DNA from: Mycolicibacterium aurum
GTDB taxonomy: Bacteria > Actinomycetota > Actinomycetes > Mycobacteriales > Mycobacteriaceae
Reading direction: 5' to 3'
DNA length: 64,000 nt
NCBI RefSeq assembly: GCF_900637195.1
Contig: NZ_LR134356.1
Location: 2,480,001-2,544,000 of the forward strand
Below are positions 47,935 to 55,277 of this stretch, piece after piece. The notes under the pieces are model-generated. The model was not told where the DNA came from. It searched no databases and saw only the letters and a list, made by a program, of their open reading frames with translations. Position 1 is the first letter of the stretch; each line of letters begins with the position of its first letter. The position numbers and the translations under genes are program-made.

Positions 47935-48192
47935 GAACAGCCTTTCTGAGTGTCGGCAGCGCTCATCTGCTGATGAGGCGCCGAGGGAGGACTTCAGAGC
48001 GCTTCTCAGCGACGAAGTTGTCGACACCGCCCCGGTGTCGAATCGGGACGTTAGATCGCCTGTGTTTCTGGTAAATGTCTGTGTGTGACGCGCAAGTTAA
48101 CCTGTTGCCGCGAGCGACAGTTGGTTTGCCATTAACCTTGCTGACCGGCGGGGAACCGGTGCTCGCGTAACGCTCCGGTAGCCTCCGGCGAT
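47935..48192. promoter_or_regulatory. 258-bp divergent region with a possible GlnR site at 48083-48099
   Basis: This gap serves urtA to the left and the MmpS-like gene to the right. On the urtA strand, 48099-48083 reads GTTAACTTGCGCGTCAC. It fits the AC-n9-AC core described for mycobacterial GlnR, with GTTAAC and GTCAC half-sites. Nitrogen control of urt operons by GlnR is established in related mycobacteria. The match here is only moderate. No gene is seen. Confidence 0.45.
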
Positions 48193-48633
48193 GTGACCAA
48201 CATGCGAACAGCTACAGCGAAGCTAGGAATGGCAGCCGCGGCGTCACTGCTGGCGGCCACCGCATCGGTGATGGTCGGCCAGCCCACGGCCGGCGCGCAG
48301 CCTGCCGGGCAGCAGGTGCGGTACACGCTCGTCTCCGGCGGCGCCTACGAGTTCGACCTCTTCTACCTCACCAGCCAGCCGCCGAGCATGGAGGCCTTCA
48401 ACGCGGACGCCTACGCGTTCGCCAAGCGCGAGAAGGTCAACCTGGCGCCCGGCGTGCCGTGGGTCTTCGAAACCACCATGGAGGACCCCCAGTGGGCCAT
48501 CCTCCAGGTCAGCAGTACCACCAAGGGTGGCCAGGCTGCCCCCAACGCGCACTGTGACATCGCCGTGGACGGTCAGGTCCTCACCCAGCAGGACAACCCG
48601 TACAACGTGCGCTGCCAGCTCAGCCGTTGGTAG
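48193..48633 (+). CDS. MmpS-like secreted protein
   Basis: This 146-residue protein has an N-terminal signal sequence (MAAAASLLAATASVMV) ending at an A-x-A-like site in TAGAQPAG. The mature domain has VRYTLVSGGAYEFDLFYLTS, PGVPWVFETTMEDPQWAIL and a C-terminal CDIAVDGQVLTQQDNPYNVR-C pair. The VRY start, a W-x-F-x-T-T strand and the last two cysteines resemble the extracytoplasmic domain of MmpS proteins. No MmpL transporter gene is adjacent. GTG 48193 is taken; ATG 48202 is possible. It ends 1 base from the helicase stop. Confidence 0.6.
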   Translation: MTNMRTATAKLGMAAAASLLAATASVMVGQPTAGAQPAGQQVRYTLVSGGAYEFDLFYLTSQPPSMEAFNADAYAFAKREKVNLAPGVPWVFETTMEDPQWAILQVSSTTKGGQAAPNAHCDIAVDGQVLTQQDNPYNVRCQLSRW

Positions 48634-48634
48634 T

Positions 48635-50884
48635 TCAGCCGGGCTGATGGCCGCTGGCCCGGGGACGCAACCCGGCCAACGCATCTGGTAGCGGATCGCG
48701 GTGCAGGACACCGAGGCGTTGGGTGGCGCGGGTGAGTGCGACGTAGAGATCGGCGGCGCCCCGTGCGCCCTCTGCCAGAACCCGTTCCGGGTACACGACG
48801 AGCACGGCGTCGAACTCCAGCCCTTTGGTCGCTGTGGGTGGCACCGTGCCCGGCACCCCGGGGGGCCCGATGACGATGCTGGTGCCTTCCCGGCCTGCTT
48901 CCTCGCGGAGGAACTCGTCGATGGCGGTCGCGAGTTCCTCGTCCGACACCCGCCTCGACCACGGCTGAGTTCCGTTGGAGCGCACCGACTCCGGTGGCGT
49001 GATCTCCGGTGCGAACTCGGCCAGGACCGCCGCGGCGACGGTCATGATCTCGGCCGGGGTGCGATAGTTCACCGTCAGCGTCCGGTACACCCACCGGTCG
49101 GGCACATAGCGTTTGAGCATCGAGTCCCACGAGGTGGCTCCGGCAGGCGATCTGCGCTGCGCGAGATCGCCGACCATCGTGAACGACCGGCTCGGGCAGC
49201 GGCGCATCAGCACGCGCCAGTCCATCTCCGAGAGCTCCTGGGCTTCGTCGACGACGACGTGCCCGTACGTCCATTCCCGGTCCGCGGCAGCACGTTCGGC
49301 GAGTTCGCGGGTGTCACGTTCGATGAACCGCTCGGCCAGGTCCTCTGCGGCGATGACGTCTTGGGCCATCAGCTGGTCCTCGTCGTCCATCAGGTCCTCG
49401 CGGCCGATCATCAGGTCCAGCACGCCCGCCGCGTAGGCGGCTTCCTCCTGTCGTTCCCGCTCGGCGGCCTCATCGCCGGACTTGTCGCGGCCCAGCAGGT
49501 CGACGAGCTCGTCGAGCAGGGGTACGTCCGAGACGGTCCACGCGTCGCCCTGGGCGCGCCACAGCGCCGCGTCGGCACCTGCGGCCTTCAGCCGGTCGTG
49601 TGACGAATACAGTTCTGCCAGAAGCGCTTCCGGAGTCAGGATGGGCCAGAGCTGATCGAGTGCCGCTGTGAATGCGCGATGGTCTTCGAGTTCGTCGAGC
49701 AGATCGGCCCGCAGATGTTCCCAGGCGGCCTTGTCGTCCCGGGTCAACCAGCCGCGACCGATCTTGGCGATCGCGCGCTCGGTCAGCACCCACGTGATCA
49801 CGTCGACGAAGACCGTCCTGGCGTCGTTGTGGGGCTGGTCGCTGGCGCGTGCCTCCTGGATGGCCCACCGGGCGGTCTCGACGTCGATCTGCACCGAGAC
49901 GTCCGACAGGTCGATGGGCAGTGGCTCGTCGGGCACGCGTTGCCGGTCGGCGACCGCTGCTGCCAGCACGTCGAGCATCCGCAGCGAGCCCTTCTCCCGT
50001 GCGGCCGCCGGGGTGTCCTCGGCGGTGATCCGCAGCCCCGGCACCAGCTCGCCGGTGGTCAGGAACACCACGTTCGTCTCGCCCAGGGAAGGCAGTACCC
50101 GCCCGATGTGGCTCAGGAACGCGGCGTTCGGTCCGACCACCAGCACACCGTGGCTTTCCATGCGCTTGCGCTGTGTGTAGAGCAGGTAGGCGACACGGTG
50201 CAGTGCCACCACCGTCTTGCCGGTCCCGGGGCCGCCCTCGATGACCAGCACCCCGGGATGGTCCAGCCGGATGATCGCATCCTGCTCGGCCTGGATGGTG
50301 GCGACGATGTCGCGCATGCCTTCGCCACGCGGCGCGTCGACCGCGGCCAGCAGGGCGACGTCACTGGAGCTGCCGCGCTGCTCGTCGGCATCGTCGAGTG
50401 CGGGCCGGCCGAACACCTCGTCCGTGAAATCGATGATGGTGCGCCCGAGGCTGCGAAACTGCCTGCGCCGGCGCATGTGCTCCGGGTGGGCACCGGTGGC
50501 GACGTAGAAGGCGCGGGCGGCGGGTGCGCGCCAGTCGATGAGCAACGGTTCGTGGTCGTTGTCGTCGTCGAGCACACCGATGCGGCCGATGTAGGAGCGC
50601 TCACCGTCGATGCTGTCCAGACGGCCGAAGCACAGTCCGGCATCGGCCACGTTGAGCCGGTCCATCTGGGCGGCCGTCGCGCGCACCTCGGCGTCCCGCT
50701 CGACCAGGGTGCCGCCGTTCTGCGCGTCGATGTCGCCGCGCAGCGCTGCGGCATGGCGGGCCTTCACCCGTGCGCGGTCGGCGTCCAGTCGCGCGTACAG
50801 GCCGGCCACATAGCTGCGCTCCGCGTCGAGCTCGGCATCGTAGTTGGTGTGCGAATCGTTCATCCGTGGCTTCTCGGTTGACAT
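48635..50884 (-). CDS. helR: HelD-family RNA polymerase-binding helicase, probable rifamycin-resistance factor HelR
   Basis: This 749-residue superfamily 1 (UvrD/Rep-like) ATPase binds RNA polymerase and removes nucleic acid or rifamycin from it. The N-terminal coiled-coil arm (about 10-80; RSYVAGLYARLDADRARVKA) would enter the secondary channel. Next comes LLIDWRAPAARAFYVATGAH, typical of HelD. Walker A GGPGTGKTVVALHR is near residue 220 and Walker B VVDEAQELSEMDW near 545. VNYRTPAEIM and YVALTRATQRLGVL complete the SF1 motifs. M. tuberculosis lacks helD. A near-consensus rifamycin-associated element lies 48 bases upstream, which favours HelR over housekeeping HelD. Start ATG 50884. Confidence 0.88.
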   Translation of the reverse strand: MSTEKPRMNDSHTNYDAELDAERSYVAGLYARLDADRARVKARHAAALRGDIDAQNGGTLVERDAEVRATAAQMDRLNVADAGLCFGRLDSIDGERSYIGRIGVLDDDNDHEPLLIDWRAPAARAFYVATGAHPEHMRRRRQFRSLGRTIIDFTDEVFGRPALDDADEQRGSSSDVALLAAVDAPRGEGMRDIVATIQAEQDAIIRLDHPGVLVIEGGPGTGKTVVALHRVAYLLYTQRKRMESHGVLVVGPNAAFLSHIGRVLPSLGETNVVFLTTGELVPGLRITAEDTPAAAREKGSLRMLDVLAAAVADRQRVPDEPLPIDLSDVSVQIDVETARWAIQEARASDQPHNDARTVFVDVITWVLTERAIAKIGRGWLTRDDKAAWEHLRADLLDELEDHRAFTAALDQLWPILTPEALLAELYSSHDRLKAAGADAALWRAQGDAWTVSDVPLLDELVDLLGRDKSGDEAAERERQEEAAYAAGVLDLMIGREDLMDDEDQLMAQDVIAAEDLAERFIERDTRELAERAAADREWTYGHVVVDEAQELSEMDWRVLMRRCPSRSFTMVGDLAQRRSPAGATSWDSMLKRYVPDRWVYRTLTVNYRTPAEIMTVAAAVLAEFAPEITPPESVRSNGTQPWSRRVSDEELATAIDEFLREEAGREGTSIVIGPPGVPGTVPPTATKGLEFDAVLVVYPERVLAEGARGAADLYVALTRATQRLGVLHRDPLPDALAGLRPRASGHQPG

Positions 50885-50932
50885 GTGCCCCTTATGGTTT
50901 TACGCCGCGGGCGCGAATCTGCGCCATGACCC

Positions 50933-50951
50933 GGGTCGTGCGGCAAGCCCC
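50933..50951 (-). promoter_or_regulatory. Rifamycin-associated element (RAE) upstream of helR
   Basis: Read toward the helicase gene, the 19 bases are GGGGCTTGCCGCACGACCC. From memory the published RAE consensus is GGGGCTTGCGGCAAGGCCC; the match is 16 of 19, with the first nine bases identical. The element lies 48 bases from the ATG, a typical spacing for RAE-controlled rifamycin resistance genes in actinobacteria. A rifamycin exposure should induce the downstream gene. Confidence 0.75.
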
Positions 50952-50970
50952 GGCAGCACGCCGCCGACAC

Positions 50971-50997
50971 TTGACACTCTATCGAACGTATGTTCGC
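50971..50997 (+). promoter_or_regulatory. Promoter with LexA box before the radical-SAM gene
   Basis: TCGAACGTATGTTCGC at 50982-50997 matches the mycobacterial LexA box TCGAAC-n4-GTTCGA at 11 of 12 fixed positions. TTGACA at 50971-50976 is a consensus -35 hexamer just before it. The box ends 7 bases before the ATG at 51005. Repression by LexA would block transcription. The close distance suggests a leaderless or very short-leader mRNA. The M. tuberculosis ortholog is a known DNA-damage-inducible gene. Confidence 0.82.
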
Positions 50998-51004
50998 ATA
51001 GGGT

Positions 51005-52021
51005 ATGCGGTGGGCCGGGCAAGGCATCGGGGTCGATGACGGTGCGCTGCCTGGGCTGCAGCGTATCGGTTTGATTCGCAGCGTGCGTACACCGCAGTTC
51101 GACGGCATCACCTTCCACGAGGTGATGTGCAAGTCGGCGCTCAACAAGGTGCCCGCAGCCTCGATGCTGCCGTTTCGCTACACGGTGAACGGCTACCGCG
51201 GGTGCTCGCACGCCTGTCGCTACTGTTTCGCCCGGCCCACCCACGAGTATCTGGAGTTCGACCCCGGCCGCGACTTCGACACCCAGGTGGTGGTGAAGAC
51301 CAACGTCGCCGAGGTGCTGCGCCGCGAACTGCGCCGGCCGTCGTGGACCAGGGAGACCGTCGCGCTCGGCACCAACACCGACCCGTATCAGAGGGCGGAG
51401 GGACGGTACGCGTTGATGCCCGGGATCATCAGTGCGCTCACCGATTTCGGCACACCGTTCTCGATCCTGACCAAGGGCACTCTGCTGCGCCGTGATCTGC
51501 CACTGCTCACCGAGGCGGCCCGGCGCGTGCACGTCAGCGTTGCGGTGTCCCTCGCGGTGGGGGATGCCGACGTACACAGCCGGGTCGAACCGGGGACGCC
51601 GTCACCTCAGGCGCGGCTCGCACTGATCGCGGCCATCCGGGACGCGGGTCTGGACTGTCACGTCATGGTGGCGCCGGTGCTGCCCGGGCTGACGGACTCC
51701 GAGGAGCATCTCGACGACCTGCTGAGCCGGATCGCCACCGCCGGCGCGACGAGCGTCACCGTCTTCGGCCTGCATCTGCGCGGCAGCACGCGCGGGTGGT
51801 TCATGGACTGGCTGGCGCAGACGCACCCGGATCTGGTCGGCGAGTACCGCCGGCTGTACCGCCGGGGCGCCTATCTGCCGCTGGACTACCGCACGATGCT
51901 GCAGCGGCGCGCTGCGCCGCTGATCGCCAAGTACGGCCTCGCGCCGGATCGGCGCTCGTTCCGCGAGGCGCCGCAGTCGCAGCCCGTGGTGCAGCAGGAC
52001 CTGCAGCCGGCCCTTTTCTGA
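51005..52021 (+). CDS. Radical SAM protein, spore photoproduct lyase-like (Rv2578c)
   Basis: This 338-residue radical-SAM enzyme has the 4Fe-4S ligands in CSHACRYC (Cys67, Cys71, Cys74), preceded by NGYRG. The S-adenosylmethionine region shows ALGTNTDPYQ and a later LAVGDADVHSRVEPGTPSP. The C-terminal half has HVMVAPVLPGLTDSEEHLDD and LHLRGSTRGWFMDWLA. It belongs to the Rv2578c/SplB-like family; members are suspected in DNA repair, but the reaction in mycobacteria is unproven. The start MRWA at 51005 matches the M. tuberculosis protein. The LexA box supports a DNA-damage role. Confidence 0.9.
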   Translation: MRWAGQGIGVDDGALPGLQRIGLIRSVRTPQFDGITFHEVMCKSALNKVPAASMLPFRYTVNGYRGCSHACRYCFARPTHEYLEFDPGRDFDTQVVVKTNVAEVLRRELRRPSWTRETVALGTNTDPYQRAEGRYALMPGIISALTDFGTPFSILTKGTLLRRDLPLLTEAARRVHVSVAVSLAVGDADVHSRVEPGTPSPQARLALIAAIRDAGLDCHVMVAPVLPGLTDSEEHLDDLLSRIATAGATSVTVFGLHLRGSTRGWFMDWLAQTHPDLVGEYRRLYRRGAYLPLDYRTMLQRRAAPLIAKYGLAPDRRSFREAPQSQPVVQQDLQPALF

Positions 52022-52025
52022 GCGG

Positions 52026-53300
52026 TCAGGTCTTGTTGCGCTTCACCTGATTGAACGGTACGCCGCGGTCGGCGGCCGGTTCGCGGGGAAACCCGAGGAT
52101 GCGCTCGGCGATCACGTTTCGGGCCATCTCCGACGTTCCGCCGCCCAGCGACCCGGTCTGCCGCGACAGGTAGCGCACGCCGATGTCCAGCAGATCCGAC
52201 GCCGCCGGGTCGTCCGCGGACCCTTCGTCGACCACACCCGCGGTGCCGGCGATGGCCAGCGCGGTGTCGATCTCGAGTTCGGTTGTCTCGGCGTGGAACA
52301 GCCGAATCAACGTTCCGGCATTCGGTGGCAGCGAACCGTTGCCGATCGCGCTCGCGACGTGCTCGATGAGCTGCTGCTTGACGATGCGGCGGGCCAGTGC
52401 GCGGCCGGCCAGATCCTGGATGCGGGGATCGTCGCCCTGCCCGGTGGCCTCTGCGAGCGTTACGTGGTCCGGCGGCATCTCGCTGGCGTTCTCGGCACCG
52501 GTGCCGCTGGCGAACTCCGACCCGCCGCCGACGGCGCGCCGTTCGTGAAAGAGCTGCCGGGATGCGACTTCCCACCCGCCGTTGACCTCGCCGACCACCG
52601 CGTCGTCGCCGAGCACCAGGCCGTCGAAGAACTCCTCGCAGAACTCCTCGTTGCCGTTGACCTCCTTGATGCGCCGCATCGTGATTCCCGGTGCGTTGAG
52701 TGGCACCAGGAACATGGTCAGGCCCTCGTGCTTGGGCACGGTCCAGTCGGTGCGAGCCAGAAGCAGGCCGTAGTCGCCGGCGAACGCGCTGGTGCTCCAG
52801 GTTTTGGCGCCGTTGACGATCCAGGTGCCGTCCCGCCGGTCGGCCCGGGTGATGACCCCGGCGAGATCGGATCCGCCGCTGGGTTCGCTCAGTAGCTGTA
52901 CGAGGATCTCCTCACCGCGTACGGCGGCCGAAATGCGTTCGCGCTTCTGCTCTTCGCTGCCCATGTCGAGAATCGTCGCGGCACAGATCGTGAACGTCGG
53001 GACGTTGAGGATCAGCGGCATCTCGTAGTGGCGGCACTCGGCGTCGAACGCCTTCTGGTAGCTGTAGTCGAGGCCGAGGCCGCCGTACTCCCGCGGAAAG
53101 CAGATTCCGGCGAACCCACCCTGGTACAGCCGCTGCTGCAACTCCTTGGCTCTGTCCCAGGAGGCCTGCTCGGCCCGCACCGAGCATGGGGGATGGGCGG
53201 GGTCGATCCGGGGCATGTTCGCGGCCAACCATGCTCGGGCACGGTCGGCGAAATCTGCCACGGATTCCGCCGTGTCGGTGGATGCCACGGTGTCGGTCAC
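52026..53300 (-). CDS. Acyl-CoA dehydrogenase, subunit 1 of a two-gene pair
   Basis: This 424-residue acyl-CoA dehydrogenase has the N-terminal helical domain (GGFAGICFPREYGGLGLDYS), the flavin loop QLLSEPSGGSDLAGV, WIVNGAKTWSTSAFAGDYGL, and the C-terminal GSLGGGTSEMARNVIAERIL. GTG 53300 overlaps the stop of the partner gene by 4 bases (GTGA). Paired adjacent fadE genes in mycobacteria often form alpha2beta2 heterotetramers acting on sterol side chains or bulky acyl-CoAs; that is the likely state here. A shared TetR-family regulator follows upstream. Confidence 0.88.
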   Translation of the reverse strand: MTDTVASTDTAESVADFADRARAWLAANMPRIDPAHPPCSVRAEQASWDRAKELQQRLYQGGFAGICFPREYGGLGLDYSYQKAFDAECRHYEMPLILNVPTFTICAATILDMGSEEQKRERISAAVRGEEILVQLLSEPSGGSDLAGVITRADRRDGTWIVNGAKTWSTSAFAGDYGLLLARTDWTVPKHEGLTMFLVPLNAPGITMRRIKEVNGNEEFCEEFFDGLVLGDDAVVGEVNGGWEVASRQLFHERRAVGGGSEFASGTGAENASEMPPDHVTLAEATGQGDDPRIQDLAGRALARRIVKQQLIEHVASAIGNGSLPPNAGTLIRLFHAETTELEIDTALAIAGTAGVVDEGSADDPAASDLLDIGVRYLSRQTGSLGGGTSEMARNVIAERILGFPREPAADRGVPFNQVKRNKT

Positions 53301-54442
53301 GCTGTCGCCTCCGTCTTCCTGCTCAACGAGTACACGATTCGGTGGTGGTCCTCGGGCGAGCCGAACATCGCCCGGTACAGCGCGACCCGGCGAAGGTACA
53401 GATGCAGGTCGTGCTCCCATGTGACGCCGATTCCGCCGTGCAGCTGCACGCAGTCCTGCAGGATCACCGGGGCGCGTTCGGCCACATAGGCTTTCGCGAC
53501 GCTGGCCAGCAGGTTGGCCGCCGGGGAGCGCTCGGCGACCGCCCTGACGGCGCCGGCGGTGGTGGCGCGGGCGGCCTCGAACCACAGCTTCATATCCGCG
53601 GCTCGGTGCTTGAGCGCCTGGTACGACGACAGCGGTCGCCCGAAGCTGTGCCGGTCGGCGAGCCACTGGCTGGTCATCGTCAGGACCGACTCCAGGATTC
53701 CGACGAGTTCGGCGCACTGCAGCATCAGGGCGATCTGGTGCTGACGACCGACGAGTTCGGGCGTCTGCGCGGCGCCGCCCACCGCGGCCGATTCGCCCAC
53801 CTGGACACCGTCGAATTGCACACGGGCATAACGCTTGACCATGTCCACCGACTTCTGCGGGGAGATTGTCACCCCAGGGGCGTCGGTGGGAACCAGGAAC
53901 TGCCGGACGGCGCCGTCACACGCGGCGGTGACCAGGACGACGTCGCATTCCGCGCCCGCCTCCACCCGGTCCTTGGCCCCGTCGATGCGGAATCCGGAGT
54001 CGGTGCGTGTCGCGGTGGTGGCGGTGGCGCCGGCAGCCAGCGGAGCGAACGGGCGCGTGGGCTCGTACACCGCCCATGAGGCAACGATCGCGCCGGACAC
54101 CAGCGCGTCGATGGTCTCTTCGTGTCCGCCGGGTGCCTCGACGAGACCGGCCAGCACGACGCTGACCGGATGCAGCGGACCCGGCGCGACCGTGTGGCCG
54201 ATCTGTTCGGCCACCAGCGCGAGGTCCGCCACTCCGTTGCCCGACACGCTGCCGCCGCCGAGCTCCTCGGGTACCAGCAGGCTTGTCCAGCCCAATTCCG
54301 CTGCCCGCAGCCACCATTCGTGCTGGAAGGAGACGCCAGAGGCGTGCAGGCCCCGCACGTGCGTCAGTGATGCCTGTTTGTCCAGGAACGTCTGCGTCGT
54401 GGTGGCGAACAGCAGCTGTTCCGGGTTGGCGACGTCGGTCAC
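53297..54442 (-). CDS. Acyl-CoA dehydrogenase, subunit 2 of a two-gene pair
   Basis: This 381-residue acyl-CoA dehydrogenase-like subunit has WTSLLVPEELGGGSVSGNGV, a divergent middle domain lacking the canonical SEP-GAGSD loop, HSFGRPLSSYQALKHRAADM, and QDCVQLHGGIGVTWEHDLHL. The final EGTSE-like base segment is absent, which fits the non-catalytic partner of a heteromeric pair. GTG 54442 is preferred over GTG 54457 because AGGAG precedes it by 5 bases. First gene of the operon, behind two operator palindromes. Confidence 0.85.
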   Translation of the reverse strand: MTDVANPEQLLFATTTQTFLDKQASLTHVRGLHASGVSFQHEWWLRAAELGWTSLLVPEELGGGSVSGNGVADLALVAEQIGHTVAPGPLHPVSVVLAGLVEAPGGHEETIDALVSGAIVASWAVYEPTRPFAPLAAGATATTATRTDSGFRIDGAKDRVEAGAECDVVLVTAACDGAVRQFLVPTDAPGVTISPQKSVDMVKRYARVQFDGVQVGESAAVGGAAQTPELVGRQHQIALMLQCAELVGILESVLTMTSQWLADRHSFGRPLSSYQALKHRAADMKLWFEAARATTAGAVRAVAERSPAANLLASVAKAYVAERAPVILQDCVQLHGGIGVTWEHDLHLYLRRVALYRAMFGSPEDHHRIVYSLSRKTEATA

Positions 54443-54473
54443 ACGGGCTCCTGACACCTGGTCATTGCACAGG

Positions 54474-54513
54474 CGGTAATGCCATTACCGCTTAGTGGTA
54501 ACGACATTACCAC
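54474..54513. promoter_or_regulatory. Two tandem GGTAA-type operators before the acyl-CoA dehydrogenase pair
   Basis: CGGTAATGCCATTACCG (54474-54490) is a perfect 17-base palindrome around one centre base. GTGGTAACGACATTACCAC (54495-54513) is the second, with 7-base perfect arms. Their centres are 22 bases apart, two helical turns, so two dimers would bind on one face of the DNA. They lie 32 bases upstream of the fadE GTG and 45 bases beyond the stop side of the tetR gene. Confidence 0.75.
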
Positions 54514-54557
54514 GAGCTGCCGGACCGAGCCAGACACTGTTTCTGCTGCTCAGGAGT

Positions 54558-55175
54558 TCAGTGCGTCAGCGCGCGGATACAGAACGCGTAGATATCCGCA
54601 CCTTCGATCGGTACGCCGTTGAGCTCGGTGCCGAGCTCCCGCAGACGCATCGCGCCGAGCACCGTCTGCATCAGGATCGCGGCGTCGGTGTCGACGTCCA
54701 GATCGGCACGGAAGGTGCCCTCGTCGATCCCGCGCCGGAGGATGTCGCCCAGCAGCCGGTGCAGCGGCGACAGCACCTTCGCGAATTCCTTGGGCCGCGT
54801 CTCCAGCAGGTGGTCGTTGTAGTACGTCAGGCCACGGTTGATGCTGTCCTGGGTGGTGGACTCGGCCGGTGCGCTGATGCGGTCGATCAGCATCCGAAGG
54901 GCCTCATCGCTGGGCAACCGCTCCGCCTCAGCGCGCCAGCGCTCGCCGGCGTCGGCCATGATCCTCTCCACCAGCGCCAGCAGTAGCTCGTCCTTGGTGG
55001 CGAAGTGCTGATAGAACGCCCGCAGCGAGGTCTTGGACCGTTCGACGACCTCGAGCACGGTGAAGTCGGTCCTGCCGGTTTCCCCGAGGATCGCCAGTGC
55101 GGAGCGCATGAACCGGCCGGCCCTGGACTCGTCGTCGGCGGACGCCGGCGAGTGCGGCGCAGGCTTAGCGGCCAC
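54558..55175 (-). CDS. TetR-family regulator of the acyl-CoA dehydrogenase/thioesterase cluster
   Basis: This 205-residue repressor has an HTH at about residues 20-66: FMRSALAILGETGRTDFTVL, then RSKTSLRAFYQHFATKDELL. The ligand-binding domain includes INRGLTYYNDHLLETRPKEF and ends with IYAFCIRALTH. GTG 55175 fits the usual distance to the HTH. It lies in the same direction as the two fadE genes and divergent from the thioesterase gene. Palindromes of one consensus sit on both sides, so it probably controls the whole cluster in response to an acyl-CoA. Confidence 0.88.
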   Translation of the reverse strand: MAAKPAPHSPASADDESRAGRFMRSALAILGETGRTDFTVLEVVERSKTSLRAFYQHFATKDELLLALVERIMADAGERWRAEAERLPSDEALRMLIDRISAPAESTTQDSINRGLTYYNDHLLETRPKEFAKVLSPLHRLLGDILRRGIDEGTFRADLDVDTDAAILMQTVLGAMRLRELGTELNGVPIEGADIYAFCIRALTH

Positions 55176-55208
55176 GGCGCACGCCCCTTCCCCGTCCCGG
55201 ACAGTCGA

Positions 55209-55225
55209 CGGTAATGACGTTACCG
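55209..55225. promoter_or_regulatory. Third copy of the GGTAA-type operator
   Basis: CGGTAATGACGTTACCG shares the consensus GGTAAyG-n-CrTTACC with the two copies at 54474-54513. It lies in the divergent gap between the tetR gene (start 55175) and the thioesterase gene (start 55278), 34 bases from the former and 53 from the latter. It can serve autoregulation and control of the thioesterase. Confidence 0.75.
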
Positions 55226-55277
55226 CTTTCGGGGAACCTCGGTTACTGTTCCCTCCGACGGTCACCGAGCGGAGGCG

